64,000 bases of DNA from assembly GCF_007990775.1 (NCBI RefSeq), contig NZ_BJXB01000008.1, forward strand, positions 62,001 through 126,000, given 5' to 3'. The DNA comes from Deinococcus cellulosilyticus NBRC 106333 = KACC 11606 (lineage in GTDB: Bacteria; Deinococcota; Deinococci; Deinococcales; Deinococcaceae). The notes under the pieces were generated by a model. The model was not told where the DNA came from. It searched no databases and was given only the letters and a program-made list of their open reading frames with translations. A program made the position numbers and the translations under genes. Below, piece by piece: positions 34,065 to 42,549 of the stretch (the stretch's first letter is position 1; each line of letters starts with the position of its first letter).

Positions 34065-34676
34065 ATGAACACCCTGGTCATCCTCGGACACCCGAATCCC
34101 GACAGTTACTGCGCCGCCCTGGCCGCACACTATTTAAAAGGTGCAGAAGCTGCAGGGCACACCACCCGACTGCTCAAATTGAATGAATTGAACTTTGACC
34201 TGAACCTGAAAGCGGGCTACCAGAAGCGGCAGCCTCTGGAACCAGATCTGGAAGAAGCACAAAGACTGCTCCTGTGGTGCGATCATCTGGTGGTGGTCTT
34301 CCCCACCTGGTGGGGTGCCCCCCCAGCCCTCCTCAAAGGCTTCATGGACCGTGTGCTGCTGCCCGGATTTGCCTTCAAATACCGCAAAAACTCCCCACTG
34401 TGGGACAGACTGCTCGCTGGCCGCACCGCCCGCATCATCGTCACCTCGGACGGGCCAGGCTGGTGGATGCGGTACCGTTATTTTGACCCTGCCATCCGTC
34501 TGGTCAAACAGACCACCCTGGAGTTCTGCGGCTTCACTCCTGTGAAAGTCACCCGGGTGGACAGCATCAAATCCCGCACCCCCGAACAGCTGCAAAGAGG
34601 CCTGGGGCAGGCAGAAAAAGCCGCTCAGGCAGATGCAAAACTCAGGCCTGCGAAACTCAGACAGGCCAGGGCTTGA
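34065..34676 (+). CDS. NAD(P)H oxidoreductase, flavodoxin-like fold (MdaB/KefF type)
   Basis: 203 residues from ATG 34065 (GGAGG upstream). Flavin loop TLVILGHPNPDSYCAAL, WCDHLVVVFPTWWGAPPALLKGFMDRVL (dimer and FAD/FMN contact) and TSDGPGWWMRY. Two-electron quinone or azo-type reductase of the NQO1/MdaB group. The operator-like repeats upstream suggest inducible expression. Its stop codon overlaps the -35 box of the initiator tRNA promoter. Confidence 0.9.
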   Translation: MNTLVILGHPNPDSYCAALAAHYLKGAEAAGHTTRLLKLNELNFDLNLKAGYQKRQPLEPDLEEAQRLLLWCDHLVVVFPTWWGAPPALLKGFMDRVLLPGFAFKYRKNSPLWDRLLAGRTARIIVTSDGPGWWMRYRYFDPAIRLVKQTTLEFCGFTPVKVTRVDSIKSRTPEQLQRGLGQAEKAAQADAKLRPAKLRQARA

Positions 34677-34701
34677 CGCGGTACAAAGACCATGCTATTA
34701 T
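34673..34701 (+). promoter_or_regulatory. Initiator tRNA promoter
   Basis: TTGACG (34673-34678), exact 17-nt spacer, TATTAT (34696-34701). Confidence 0.85.
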
Positions 34702-34728
34702 TCTCTTCGCTCCAAGCGAGCGAGGCAA

Positions 34729-34805
<77 letters not shown>

Positions 34806-34812
34806 AAATTTC

Positions 34813-34845
34813 CCCTGATCTTCGGATCAGGGTTTTTTCTTTTTG
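34813..34845 (+). terminator. Initiator tRNA terminator
   Basis: CCCTGATC-TTCG-GATCAGGG followed by TTTTTTCTTTTT. Confidence 0.95.
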
Positions 34846-34909
34846 CTTCCTCCTCTGGATGTGCAATTGTCCTGTCACGTTTTGAACCCAGATCGTGTAA
34901 ATTATTCGC

Positions 34910-35131
34910 ATGTCACAATTCTCAAACTTCCAGCAATTCACCGTCATCTGCCCCGCCGCTGACCTCTCGAAGGCCTTCCAGGGCACCATCAACCAGTTCG
35001 CCCAGATTGGACAGCAGAGCGGCAAGGCCCGCAAAATCGTCAATGTGGAGCACCAGATTGCTTCCCTCAGCGAAGACCGCGTGGTCCTCAGCGTGATCTT
35101 CTACTTCAACGAAGAAGACCCCAACAACTGA
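34910..35131 (+). CDS. Small conserved-looking protein, unknown
   Basis: 73 residues, soluble, acidic end (YFNEEDPNN). Two beta strands (FTVICPAA, DRVVLSVIFYF) around a helix (LSKAFQGTINQFAQIGQQS). TAAATT lies 6 nt before the ATG, and a good terminator follows the stop, so it is a well-delimited monocistronic gene. Not recognised. Confidence 0.72.
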   Translation: MSQFSNFQQFTVICPAADLSKAFQGTINQFAQIGQQSGKARKIVNVEHQIASLSEDRVVLSVIFYFNEEDPNN

Positions 35132-35147
35132 ATTCTGGATCGAATCG

Positions 35148-35175
35148 ACCCTCCTGCGGTGCGGGAGGGTTTTTG
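35148..35175 (+). terminator. Terminator of the 73-residue protein gene
   Basis: ACCCTCC (35148-35154) pairs with GGAGGGT (35164-35170), then TTTTG. Confidence 0.85.
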
Positions 35176-35196
35176 TTTGGGGGTTTCTGAGGGTAA

Positions 35197-35250
35197 GATC
35201 CCCCTGCCTGTCGCTAGAACTCCAGGCTGTCCCCCTTAAGGAAGGGGGAC
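35197..35250 (+). repeat. Two-hairpin GATCCCCC element, copy 1
   Basis: GATCCCCCT, inner stem GCCTG/CAGGC, then GTCCCCCTTAAGGAAGGGGGAC as a second stem. Followed by ACTTGGT and TCTGGGAT shared with copy 2. Confidence 0.8.
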
Positions 35251-35280
35251 TTGGTGTGCGTCTGGGATCACTGCGGGTAC

Positions 35281-35332
35281 GATCCCCCTGTCCTTCGTTT
35301 CACTCAGGACTGTCCCCCTTAGCAAAGGGGAC
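35281..35332 (+). repeat. Two-hairpin GATCCCCC element, copy 2
   Basis: Same layout as copy 1, 84 bp further on; the inner stem is GTCCT/AGGAC, different bases but still paired. Confidence 0.8.
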
Positions 35333-35373
35333 TTGGTAGGTGTCTGGGATGGTTTCCAGTTCAGTCTTTCATC

Positions 35374-35426
35374 AACCCCCTTTCGTTAAGGGGGGACCGC
35401 AGAGTGCAGCGATGCGCGGGGGGATC
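35374..35426 (-). repeat. Two-hairpin GATCCCCC element, copy 3, inverted
   Basis: On the minus strand GATCCCCCC, inner stem CGCA/TGCG, then GGTCCCCCCTTAACGAAAGG. Ends about 25 bp before the pnp -10 box. Confidence 0.75.
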
Positions 35427-35467
35427 TTCACAAGCAAAATCTCCGTTTTGGTATAGACTAAGGGGCA

Positions 35468-37591
35468 ATGACAGGAAAAACATACAAAACGATGTTGGGC
35501 TCTCGCGAACTGGTGATCGAAACCGGTAAACTGGCGAAGCTCGTGAGCGGTTCTGTCACCGTACGATACGGTGACACCATGTTGCTGGTGACGGCCCAGG
35601 GGTCCACCAGACCCTCCACGCTGGACTTTCTGCCCCTGACCGTTGAATTCGAGGAGCGCCACTACTCTGTGGGCCGCATTCCCGGTTCCTTCCAGAGGCG
35701 TGAAGGGCGCCCTGGTGAGAAGGCCATCCTGAGTGCCCGCATCACCGACAGGCAGATCCGTCCGCTGTTCCCCAAGGGCTTCCGTCAGGAAACCCAGGTG
35801 ATCATCACCGTGGTGAGCGCAGATCAGGAGAACCTGCCTGATGTGCTGGGTGCAGTGGGTGCTTCTGCAGCACTTTCCATCAGTGACATTCCCTGGGCTG
35901 GACCCACAGGATGCGTGCGGGTGGGCCACATTGACGGTCAATTCGTCATCAACCCGACCGTCAAGGAACTTGAGAACAGCAAGATCGATCTGGTGGTGGC
36001 TGGCACCCGTGACGCCGTGATGATGGTGGAAGCTGGAGCCCAGAGTGTGGACGAGGAACTGCTGGTTTCGGCCATTGAGTTCGCCCACAAGGAAATGCAA
36101 CCCCTGATTGCCCTGATCGAGCAGATCAAAGCAGAGGTCGGAAAAGAGAAATTCGAGTGGAATCCTCCCGTGGATGCCCTTGCTGAAATCTACCCTGCAT
36201 TCAAGGAAGCTGCACTGGCTGCAGGCCTGAAAGACGTGCTCCTCACCGAAGGCAAGAAAGCCCGTGCCCATGCCCTCGATGAACTCCAGAGCAAGCTGAT
36301 TGCCGAGCGTGTGACTGATCCTGAAGCAGAGGGAGCTGCCGAACTGACCGCCCTGCTGCAAACCGCTTTTGGCAAGGCCCAGAAAGAAGAACTCCGCAGG
36401 CTGATCATTGAAGACGACCTGCGTGTGGATGGACGCAACAGCAAACAGGTGCGCCCCATCTGGATCGAGACCACCCCCCTGCCCCGTGCCCATGGCAGTG
36501 CCATCTTCACCCGGGGGGAAACCCAGGTGCTGGGCACCACCACCCTCGGGACAGGCCGCGATGAGATCCTGATCGATGACCTGGGCACCGAAACCGGCGA
36601 CAAGTTCCTGCTGCACTACAACTTCCCCCCTTACTCCACCGGAGAAGTCAAGCGCATGGGGGGCCAGTCCCGCCGCGAAATCGGGCACGGCAACCTTGCC
36701 AAGCGTGCCATCCGCGCCATCCTGCCCGAGTTTGAAGTCTTCCCCTACGTGATCCGTGTGGTGGGAGACGTGCTGGAAAGCAACGGCTCCTCTTCTATGG
36801 CCACCGTGTGCGCCGGATGCCTGAGCCTGATGGACGCCGGTGTGCCCATCAAGGCCCCCGTGGCCGGTGTGGCAATGGGTCTGGTCATGGAAGGCGAGAA
36901 ATACCGCGTGCTGACCGACATCCTGGGTTCCGAAGACGCCCTGGGCGACATGGACTTCAAGGTGTGCGGAACCTCCGAAGGGGTCACCGCCCTGCAGATG
37001 GACATCAAGATCAGTGGCATCACCCCTGCCGTGATGCGTGAGGCGCTGGCACAGGCCAGAGAAGGCCGCCTGCACATCCTTGGCAAGATGGCCGAAGCCA
37101 TGCCTGAAACCCGTCCTGAGCTGTCCAAGTACTCTCCACGCATCCTCACCACCAAGATCAACCCCGACAAGATCGGCGTCATCATTGGCCCTGGTGGGAA
37201 GAACGTGCGCGAACTCGAAGCCATGGGGGCACAGGTCACCATCGAGGAAGACGGCACCATCCGCATCTTCTCTGCTGACGCTGCAGCCGCAGAGGCCGTG
37301 CTCAAGCGTGTGCAGGCCCAGACCTACGAAGCCAAAGTCGGCGACGAATTCGAGGGCACCGTGGTCAAGATCGCTCCCTTCGGGGCTTTCGTGAACCTGT
37401 TCCAGGGGCAAGACGGCATGCTGCACATCTCCCAGATCAGCGAACAGCGCATCGAGAAAGTCGAGGACGTGCTTGCTGTCGGCGACAAGATCCGCGTGAA
37501 AATCGCTGGCGTGGACGACCGGGGCAAACTCGACCTGATCCGCCCCGAACTCGAAGGCAAAATCAAACCCCGCGCCCCCCGCAGAGGCTGA
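35468..37591 (+). CDS. pnp: Polyribonucleotide nucleotidyltransferase (PNPase)
   Basis: 707 residues. Phosphorolytic 3'-5' exoribonuclease of RNA decay and quality control. First RNase PH core (SGSVTVRYGDTMLLVTAQGS ... RITDRQIRPLFP), helical linker, second core with the catalytic region (ESNGSSSMATVCAGCLSLMDAG), then KH domain with KIGVIIGPGGKNVREL and S1 domain VGDEFEGTVVKIAPFGAFVNL. Complete; the tail after S1 is short. AGGGG precedes the ATG. The heavily structured upstream region is reminiscent of the folded leaders by which pnp genes are autoregulated in other bacteria, but that is inference. Confidence 0.97.
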   Translation: MTGKTYKTMLGSRELVIETGKLAKLVSGSVTVRYGDTMLLVTAQGSTRPSTLDFLPLTVEFEERHYSVGRIPGSFQRREGRPGEKAILSARITDRQIRPLFPKGFRQETQVIITVVSADQENLPDVLGAVGASAALSISDIPWAGPTGCVRVGHIDGQFVINPTVKELENSKIDLVVAGTRDAVMMVEAGAQSVDEELLVSAIEFAHKEMQPLIALIEQIKAEVGKEKFEWNPPVDALAEIYPAFKEAALAAGLKDVLLTEGKKARAHALDELQSKLIAERVTDPEAEGAAELTALLQTAFGKAQKEELRRLIIEDDLRVDGRNSKQVRPIWIETTPLPRAHGSAIFTRGETQVLGTTTLGTGRDEILIDDLGTETGDKFLLHYNFPPYSTGEVKRMGGQSRREIGHGNLAKRAIRAILPEFEVFPYVIRVVGDVLESNGSSSMATVCAGCLSLMDAGVPIKAPVAGVAMGLVMEGEKYRVLTDILGSEDALGDMDFKVCGTSEGVTALQMDIKISGITPAVMREALAQAREGRLHILGKMAEAMPETRPELSKYSPRILTTKINPDKIGVIIGPGGKNVRELEAMGAQVTIEEDGTIRIFSADAAAAEAVLKRVQAQTYEAKVGDEFEGTVVKIAPFGAFVNLFQGQDGMLHISQISEQRIEKVEDVLAVGDKIRVKIAGVDDRGKLDLIRPELEGKIKPRAPRRG

Positions 37592-37640
37592 TTTCTTCAG
37601 AGGTTCTTGCATGTTCCATGAGTACGGCAAACAGATTGAA

Positions 37641-37692
37641 GCGAAGGCTGATTTTACAGCCTTCTGCCTTCAGCCTTCAGCCTTCTGCTGCC
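37641..37692. repeat. GCNGAAG heptamer repeats, inverted arrangement
   Basis: GCGAAGGCTG at 37641 faces a minus-strand run GCAGAAG, GCTGAAG, GCTGAAG, GCAGAAG, GCTG (37657-37690). GAAGGCTG and CAGCCTTC can form an 8-bp hairpin around ATTTTA. Confidence 0.75.
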
Positions 37693-37702
37693 GGAGGCAC
37701 CC

Positions 37703-38023
37703 ATGAGACCCCAGTTCTTCACTGCTGCCAAAATCCTTCGCAAAGCCCGCGAATCTGCCCTGCAGGGACGCACGGAAGAGGCGGTCCGGGAGTACCAGCG
37801 GGGGATCAACCTGCTGCGAACCCTGCCTCCTGAGCATGCGCGGGATGTGCTGCTCTCCCACCTGTACCTGGCCCACTACCAGACCCTGGTGCTTGAGGAG
37901 AAGACCCGGGAAGTGGCCCTGGAGTCCCTGCATCTGGGGGTCAGTTACGCCCGCAGCACCCGTGACCCTCTGGCCCGGGCCGTTGCAGAGGAATGCATGT
38001 CTGGGGCCAGTGTCCAGCTGTAG
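37703..38023 (+). CDS. Small helical (TPR-like) protein
   Basis: 106 residues, all helical with the spacing of about two tetratricopeptide repeats (ARESALQGRTEEAVREYQRGINLL, then VLLSHLYLAHYQTLVLEEKTREVALESLHLGVSYA). Cytoplasmic. GGAGG lies 5 nt before the ATG. Function unknown; likely a protein-interaction module. Confidence 0.75.
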   Translation: MRPQFFTAAKILRKARESALQGRTEEAVREYQRGINLLRTLPPEHARDVLLSHLYLAHYQTLVLEEKTREVALESLHLGVSYARSTRDPLARAVAEECMSGASVQL

Positions 38024-38046
38024 AGGTTCATCGATTCTTTATCTTT

Positions 38047-38078
38047 CAGCCTGTGGCCCTGTGCTGCAGGCTGTTTTC
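38047..38078 (+). terminator. Terminator after the TPR-like gene
   Basis: CAGCCTG (38047-38053) and CAGGCTG (38067-38073), then TTTTC. Confidence 0.65.
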
Positions 38079-38125
38079 ATGCTGGATTTCACCGTTTGAG
38101 CCCTGCACAGTCACAGGCTGCACAC

Positions 38126-38154
38126 TTGATCGTCACAGATTTTTAACATATTGT
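38126..38154 (+). promoter_or_regulatory. Promoter of the lipoprotein operon
   Basis: TTGATC (38126-38131), 17-nt spacer, TATTGT (38149-38154). Leaves a leader of about 125 nt before ATG 38286. Confidence 0.65.
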
Positions 38155-38285
38155 CCCTTACGTTGGAGAAACCGTCTCCTTCCCTGGGCCTTGCTCTCTC
38201 CATTTCACAGCCTGGTTTTGATCTGAACACCTGCAATGCACCTGTGGTTGTATCGCAGAGGTTTTCTTTTGCATCTGGAGGTTCC

Positions 38286-40544
38286 ATGAAACACCTGATC
38301 CCACTCACCGCATGTCTGTCCCTGTTGCTGGCCGCCTGTGGCAGCCCCACTCCACCCCCAGAGCCCAAAGTGGCCCCCAAAGTCAACGAGAAGACCCGTG
38401 TGGTCACGGAAGAGACCCGCAAAGCCCTGAGCAGTTTCACCTTCACCAATGCAGCGGCCTGCAAGACCTCCCCTGATCCCATCAAGAACCCGAATGCCAT
38501 TCCAGCGCAGTGCACAGCCAAACTGGTGTTCTCCAAGTCCACCCCTTATCTGGCAGACCTGAAGGTCGGAGAGATGATGGTCAGTGGCATCGGACCGAAT
38601 GCGCCTTACGGCTACCTGCAGAAGGTCACCAAGATCACCACAGCTGGAGGCCAGGTCACGGTCGAAACCCAGGCTGCAACGCTGGATGAAGCCCTCATTG
38701 AGGGAGAATTCTCAGAGGAAGGCAAACTCGGGGCAAAGCAACTCTCTTCCATGTCCCTGCGTCAGGGAGTGGTGCCTGTCGGTTTCGACAAGAATGCCAT
38801 TGCCTCCCAGGGCAATTCCTTCAAGTTCGACATCAACACCGTGCTTTACGATGATGACGGCAACAACAGCACCACCAGTGACCAGATCCGCCTGAAAGGC
38901 AATTTCGAGCTGGTGGTGGACGATGGCCTGTCTTACAGCCTGAAGTGGAAAAAGGTGCTGGGGGTTCCGGTGTATCCCAAGGGCATCTATGTGCGGATGG
39001 CCTATGGTTTCAATCAGAATGCCAGTGTGCGGGTCGAAGCCGAATTTGCCAGGAGCATTGAAAAAGAAGTGGAACTGGCCAAATACACTTTTGATCCCAT
39101 CACCTTCTTCATCGGGCCTGTGCCTGTGGTGCTGATTCCTTCGGTGCGCATCACGGCGGACCTGAAAGGCAACATCACCGCCAAGATGACCTTCGGGGCC
39201 AGTGAAAGCGTGGTGGCCCAGGCAGGATTTGAGTACAACGATGGGTTCAAGAACATCACCCAGTTCAGCAAGAGCTTCAACAAGTATGCAGAAATCGAAG
39301 GGGCCAAAGGCACCCTGGAGGCAGGACTGAACCTGCAGGGCGAAATCCTGCTGTACGGTCTGGTGGGACCTTACGCCCGGGTGCGGGGCAACATCACCAT
39401 GGATGCTGCTGTGCCCAGAGATCCCGTCTGGACCCTGAGTGCAGGGGTGCAGGGCCATGTGGGCATTCACGCGGACCTGCTGGTGAAAACCCTCAATTAT
39501 GATGCCCAGATTTTCAAGGAGACCTTTGAGTTTGCCCGTTCCGAAAACCAGAAACCCACTGTCAGCTTCAAATCGCCCAAAGAAGGCCAGGAATACAGCC
39601 AGAACGTAAAGGTGGAGAACATCTGCTTGCTGATGGACGATCTGGAATCCAGCGACCTGCAGGTGAGCATCAGCAGTTCCCTGGATGGCAACCTGCTCTC
39701 CAAGTCGGTGATCCGGGGAAATTTCAGCAGCACCTGTGTGCCCCCTTACGCCTTCAAGACGCTGGGGAACCGCACCCTGACCGTGACGGTGACCGACAAG
39801 GGTGGACTGACCGCCACAGCAACCCGGACCATCAACATCGTCAACAACCCCCCATCGGTGTTGATTCTGCAACCCACAAACACCACCAAAATCTACAAAA
39901 ATGGCCCGACCCTGCTCAGGGGTGCCCTGATGGACCCCAACGAGAATCTGGACTGCAAGGCCTTCAAGTGGAGCAGCAGCAACCCTGCAGACAACAAGAA
40001 CATGCCTGCCGATCCCTGCGGCGATGCCATGGTCACCTTTGAAACCGAGGGGACCCGCACCATCACCCTGGAGGCCCGGGATTCCCAGAACATGCCCGGC
40101 AGCGTTCAGGTCACCATCAACGTGCTGCCTGAGCCTGTCAACCATCCTCCGGTGGTGTCCATTGAGCAACCCAAGATGGGTGTGGATGGCAGTGGCAATC
40201 CAGTTCTGCCCTCCCTGCCTCCCCTTGACCAGACCATGACCCTCAAAGGCACCCTGCTGGACAAGGAAAAAGCCAGTCTGTCCTACTCCTGGGTGCTCAG
40301 TTACCAGCCCAGAGGCAAGGGGGTCACCTCCACCACCCTGCACAGCAATGCTGTCCCTGCGGGATCACTCACCCAGCACGTGGAGTACACCTTTGACCCT
40401 TCGGATCTCCTGCCCATTGCAGGGGGAACAGAGTTCAAGTGCTACGACGTGGAACCCCACAACATTTTCCTCAGGCTGGAGGTCAGTGACGGGGTGAACA
40501 GCACCGTGGTGGCCAGCATTCAACTGCAGAAGGGATGCTTCTGA
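38286..40544 (+). CDS. Large lipoprotein with Ig-like/PKD-type repeats
   Basis: 752 residues from ATG 38286 (GGAGG upstream). Lipobox LLLAAC (about 13-18) followed by a proline-rich linker. The first 450 residues are a beta-rich domain I cannot name. From about 460 on, three Ig-like segments each open with an 'N-x-P-x-V-x-I/F' phrase (NQKPTVSFKSP, NNPPSVLILQP, NHPPVVSIEQP) and end in TxTVTVTDKGGLTAT-type strands, as in PKD/cadherin-like surface proteins. Probably a surface-exposed structural or adhesive lipoprotein. Overlaps the next gene by 1 nt. Confidence 0.8.
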   Translation: MKHLIPLTACLSLLLAACGSPTPPPEPKVAPKVNEKTRVVTEETRKALSSFTFTNAAACKTSPDPIKNPNAIPAQCTAKLVFSKSTPYLADLKVGEMMVSGIGPNAPYGYLQKVTKITTAGGQVTVETQAATLDEALIEGEFSEEGKLGAKQLSSMSLRQGVVPVGFDKNAIASQGNSFKFDINTVLYDDDGNNSTTSDQIRLKGNFELVVDDGLSYSLKWKKVLGVPVYPKGIYVRMAYGFNQNASVRVEAEFARSIEKEVELAKYTFDPITFFIGPVPVVLIPSVRITADLKGNITAKMTFGASESVVAQAGFEYNDGFKNITQFSKSFNKYAEIEGAKGTLEAGLNLQGEILLYGLVGPYARVRGNITMDAAVPRDPVWTLSAGVQGHVGIHADLLVKTLNYDAQIFKETFEFARSENQKPTVSFKSPKEGQEYSQNVKVENICLLMDDLESSDLQVSISSSLDGNLLSKSVIRGNFSSTCVPPYAFKTLGNRTLTVTVTDKGGLTATATRTINIVNNPPSVLILQPTNTTKIYKNGPTLLRGALMDPNENLDCKAFKWSSSNPADNKNMPADPCGDAMVTFETEGTRTITLEARDSQNMPGSVQVTINVLPEPVNHPPVVSIEQPKMGVDGSGNPVLPSLPPLDQTMTLKGTLLDKEKASLSYSWVLSYQPRGKGVTSTTLHSNAVPAGSLTQHVEYTFDPSDLLPIAGGTEFKCYDVEPHNIFLRLEVSDGVNSTVVASIQLQKGCF

Positions 40545-42124
40545 TGAAACAGCTTGTCCCGATGCTGACCCTGGCCCTGCTTGTGGGATGCAAAGGAGGG
40601 GAATCCACCCCTCCTCCCCCACCCTCCCAGGGTTTCAACCTGCTCCTCACCGACACCGAAATCACCCTGATGCAGGGTCAAAGCAAAGACATCACCGTGA
40701 CCGTGAAGCCCGAAAACAGCTTTGATGGACAGGTGGGCTTCTCCCTGGTCCAACCCAGCCCGAACAAACTCGGGTCCCTGTTCAGTCCGGCCACCACCAA
40801 AACCACCACCAAACTGACCCTCCATGCTCCACTGGATCTGCCAGCCAATCAGTACTCCTTGTTTATCCGTGGGGTTTCTGGAGATGCAAAGGGGGTCATT
40901 GAATTGAAAGTCAATGTCACCAAATCTCCCCTGGTCACCGTTGGAGGCACGGTCCGCAATGTGATCGGAGGACGGGTGCAGGGGGCCACGGTGCGCATTC
41001 GGGGCGCGAACAACACCGAAAGCACGGACACCAGTGACGCTTCAGGCCAGTTCACCGTGAACCATGTTCTGCCGCCCTATACCGCCACCGTAAAATTTCC
41101 CACAGGCGAAACCCACACCTTCCCGAACCTGACCCTGCCCGATCCCAGCCTGAAGCTGTACACCAGCAACGGCGTCATCACGGCCACCGATGTGACCATC
41201 AGCGGCACCCTTTCTGGAGGGGTGGGCTTTCCCAACCCTGCAGGCACCGTCACGCAGGTGGTGTATGCCAGCTTGCTGGAAAACCTGGGCATCCAGGGAT
41301 TCCTGCCTGGGAAAGGGGGACCTTACACCATCAAGATCAGCCAGATCAATGAAAAACTGGCCGAGGGACAGGTCTTTGCCCTGCAGTGGCAGGCCAACCT
41401 CAGTGGAGCCACCAGCATTCCCGTCAGTTACAAGGGCTTTGGGGCGAGCAGCAAATTCATTTCAGGGGGTCCCACCGCCGCTGGAAAGAACATCACCCTC
41501 ACCCCAGTCACCCAGTCGGTGCTTTCTGGGACCATTGATGCACCGATCCCAGCAGGCATGACCGTCCTGTGGAAAAGCCTGGGGGCCGCTCTGGTGCCAC
41601 GTGGAGGTTTTGTGCTGGCTGCGGATCACTCCAACAGCACCAGCTTCAGCTATCCCATTCCCACCCCGGAAGTGCTTCAGAACCGTTTTGTGCTGGCCGT
41701 TGGGGCCAGGAGCAGTCAGGGCAGCAGCCTGATCCTCAACAGGGGGAACCTGGGACCTGCCCAGACTGAACACTTCACCCTGAAAGTGCCTCCGTACCTG
41801 GCCTCACCCGCAGACACTGCCACAGGAGCCGGGAACGTGCTGCAGTGGAACAGGGGAACCTTCCAGAACCCCTTCTTCGTGGCCTGCTACAGAGACAGCC
41901 TTTCCGGGGCCAACCAGTGCGTGTACACCACAAACACCAGTTATGCGGCTCCCCTCGAGAAGAACATGATGTACACCTGGAGCCTGCTGGCCTATGACGG
42001 CTTTGCCACACCCGATGATTTTGTGAAACCTGGTGTGTGGTCTTTCGGGTACCCCAATGCGGGCAGCCTGCTGGATTTTGATTTCGGACTGACCAAAGAG
42101 CAGACATTCACCACTGCTCCTTGA
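40544..42124 (+). CDS. Lipoprotein with carboxypeptidase-regulatory-like beta domain
   Basis: 526 residues from ATG 40544, which shares its A with the upstream TGA (TGATG); AAGGG is 9 nt upstream. Lipobox LLVGC then GGESTPPPPP. The first beta domain (residues 25-125) resembles a bacterial Ig fold; residues about 127-210 (VTVGGTVRNVIGGRVQGATVRIRG ... TDASGQFTVNHVLPPYTATV) match a carboxypeptidase-regulatory-like or CnaB-type domain. The rest is unassigned. Coupled to the first lipoprotein, so the two probably work together at the cell surface. Confidence 0.8.
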   Translation: MKQLVPMLTLALLVGCKGGESTPPPPPSQGFNLLLTDTEITLMQGQSKDITVTVKPENSFDGQVGFSLVQPSPNKLGSLFSPATTKTTTKLTLHAPLDLPANQYSLFIRGVSGDAKGVIELKVNVTKSPLVTVGGTVRNVIGGRVQGATVRIRGANNTESTDTSDASGQFTVNHVLPPYTATVKFPTGETHTFPNLTLPDPSLKLYTSNGVITATDVTISGTLSGGVGFPNPAGTVTQVVYASLLENLGIQGFLPGKGGPYTIKISQINEKLAEGQVFALQWQANLSGATSIPVSYKGFGASSKFISGGPTAAGKNITLTPVTQSVLSGTIDAPIPAGMTVLWKSLGAALVPRGGFVLAADHSNSTSFSYPIPTPEVLQNRFVLAVGARSSQGSSLILNRGNLGPAQTEHFTLKVPPYLASPADTATGAGNVLQWNRGTFQNPFFVACYRDSLSGANQCVYTTNTSYAAPLEKNMMYTWSLLAYDGFATPDDFVKPGVWSFGYPNAGSLLDFDFGLTKEQTFTTAP

Positions 42125-42137
42125 TGCAAGCAGAAGC

Positions 42138-42165
42138 AAAAGGCGAGGCTCAAGCCTCGCCTTTT
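42138..42165 (+). terminator. Terminator of the lipoprotein operon
   Basis: AGGCGAGGCT-CA-AGCCTCGCCT with flanking AAA/TTT, bidirectional. Confidence 0.88.
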
Positions 42166-42400
42166 GCGATTGGCTGCCAGAGCTCTTCCTCAGACAAGCC
42201 ATTAAAACACAATCATTTTTGCTTTTGAAATTGATCATTTTAAATTCAGATCTTTCATTATTAATATATCAATTCCCTTTTAAAGAAATATATGCTTCAC
42301 CGATATAAAATATTGCGCATGATTTTTAAGTCGTCCCAGGAGTGTGCTTAAGGTGCTTTAAGTTTATTTTTCTGTCAATCACCTGCCTTTCTTTTCGAGG

Positions 42401-42478
42401 CAACAAAAAGGGAGACCGATTTTGATCGGTCTCCACCAAGCCAACATATGGAGGTTGGTCTCTGGGTTGCCCCCAGTT
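42401..42478 (-). ncRNA. Candidate small RNA with three hairpins
   Basis: From the predicted start near 42478 the minus strand can fold CTGGG/CCCAG (42476-42462), then CCAAC/GTTGG (42458-42441) with loop CTCCATAT, then the terminator GGAGACCGAT/ATCGGTCTCC with loop CAAA, followed by CTTTTTGTTG. No reading frame fits inside it. The CCTCC at the edge of the second loop could pair with GGAGG ribosome-binding sites. Expression is not shown. Confidence 0.5.
42411..42434 (-). terminator. Terminator of the small-RNA candidate
   Basis: Perfect 10-bp stem with a 4-nt loop; a CTTTTTG tract follows on the minus strand only. Confidence 0.85.
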
Positions 42479-42484
42479 GCGTTC

Positions 42485-42513
42485 ATTATATTCAGAAAGT
42501 GTTTCTGTGGAAA
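42485..42513 (-). promoter_or_regulatory. Promoter of the small-RNA candidate
   Basis: On the minus strand TTTCCA (42513-42508), exact 17-nt spacer, consensus TATAAT (42490-42485). Confidence 0.6.
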
Positions 42514-42549
42514 GGGTGAGGCACAGGTGCATCTGTTACGATGGTCCCC

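Larger units (their letters stand above)
35132..35467. other. Intergenic stretch upstream of pnp with three hairpin elements
   Basis: No gene. After the terminator of the small gene it consists almost wholly of three related GATCCCCC...GGGGGAC elements and then the pnp promoter/leader. TATAGA or TAGACT (35452-35459) is the likely -10. Confidence 0.8.
42125..42549. other. AT-rich intergenic region with an RNA candidate
   Basis: No protein gene. 42200-42330 is strikingly AT-rich for this genome (runs such as TTCATTATTAATATATCAA) and shows no motif I can name. 42404-42513 carries a minus-strand small-RNA candidate. Confidence 0.7.

Noticed and set aside
35372..37630. A 752-codon open frame on the minus strand
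   Set aside because: It is the exact antisense of pnp. Its His/Gly/Phe/Gln-rich composition is the mirror of normal codons in a G+C-biased gene, and it has no domain features.
42326..42532. 68-codon minus-strand frame in the AT-rich gap
   Set aside because: It crosses a promoter, three hairpins and a terminator; a non-coding RNA fits better.
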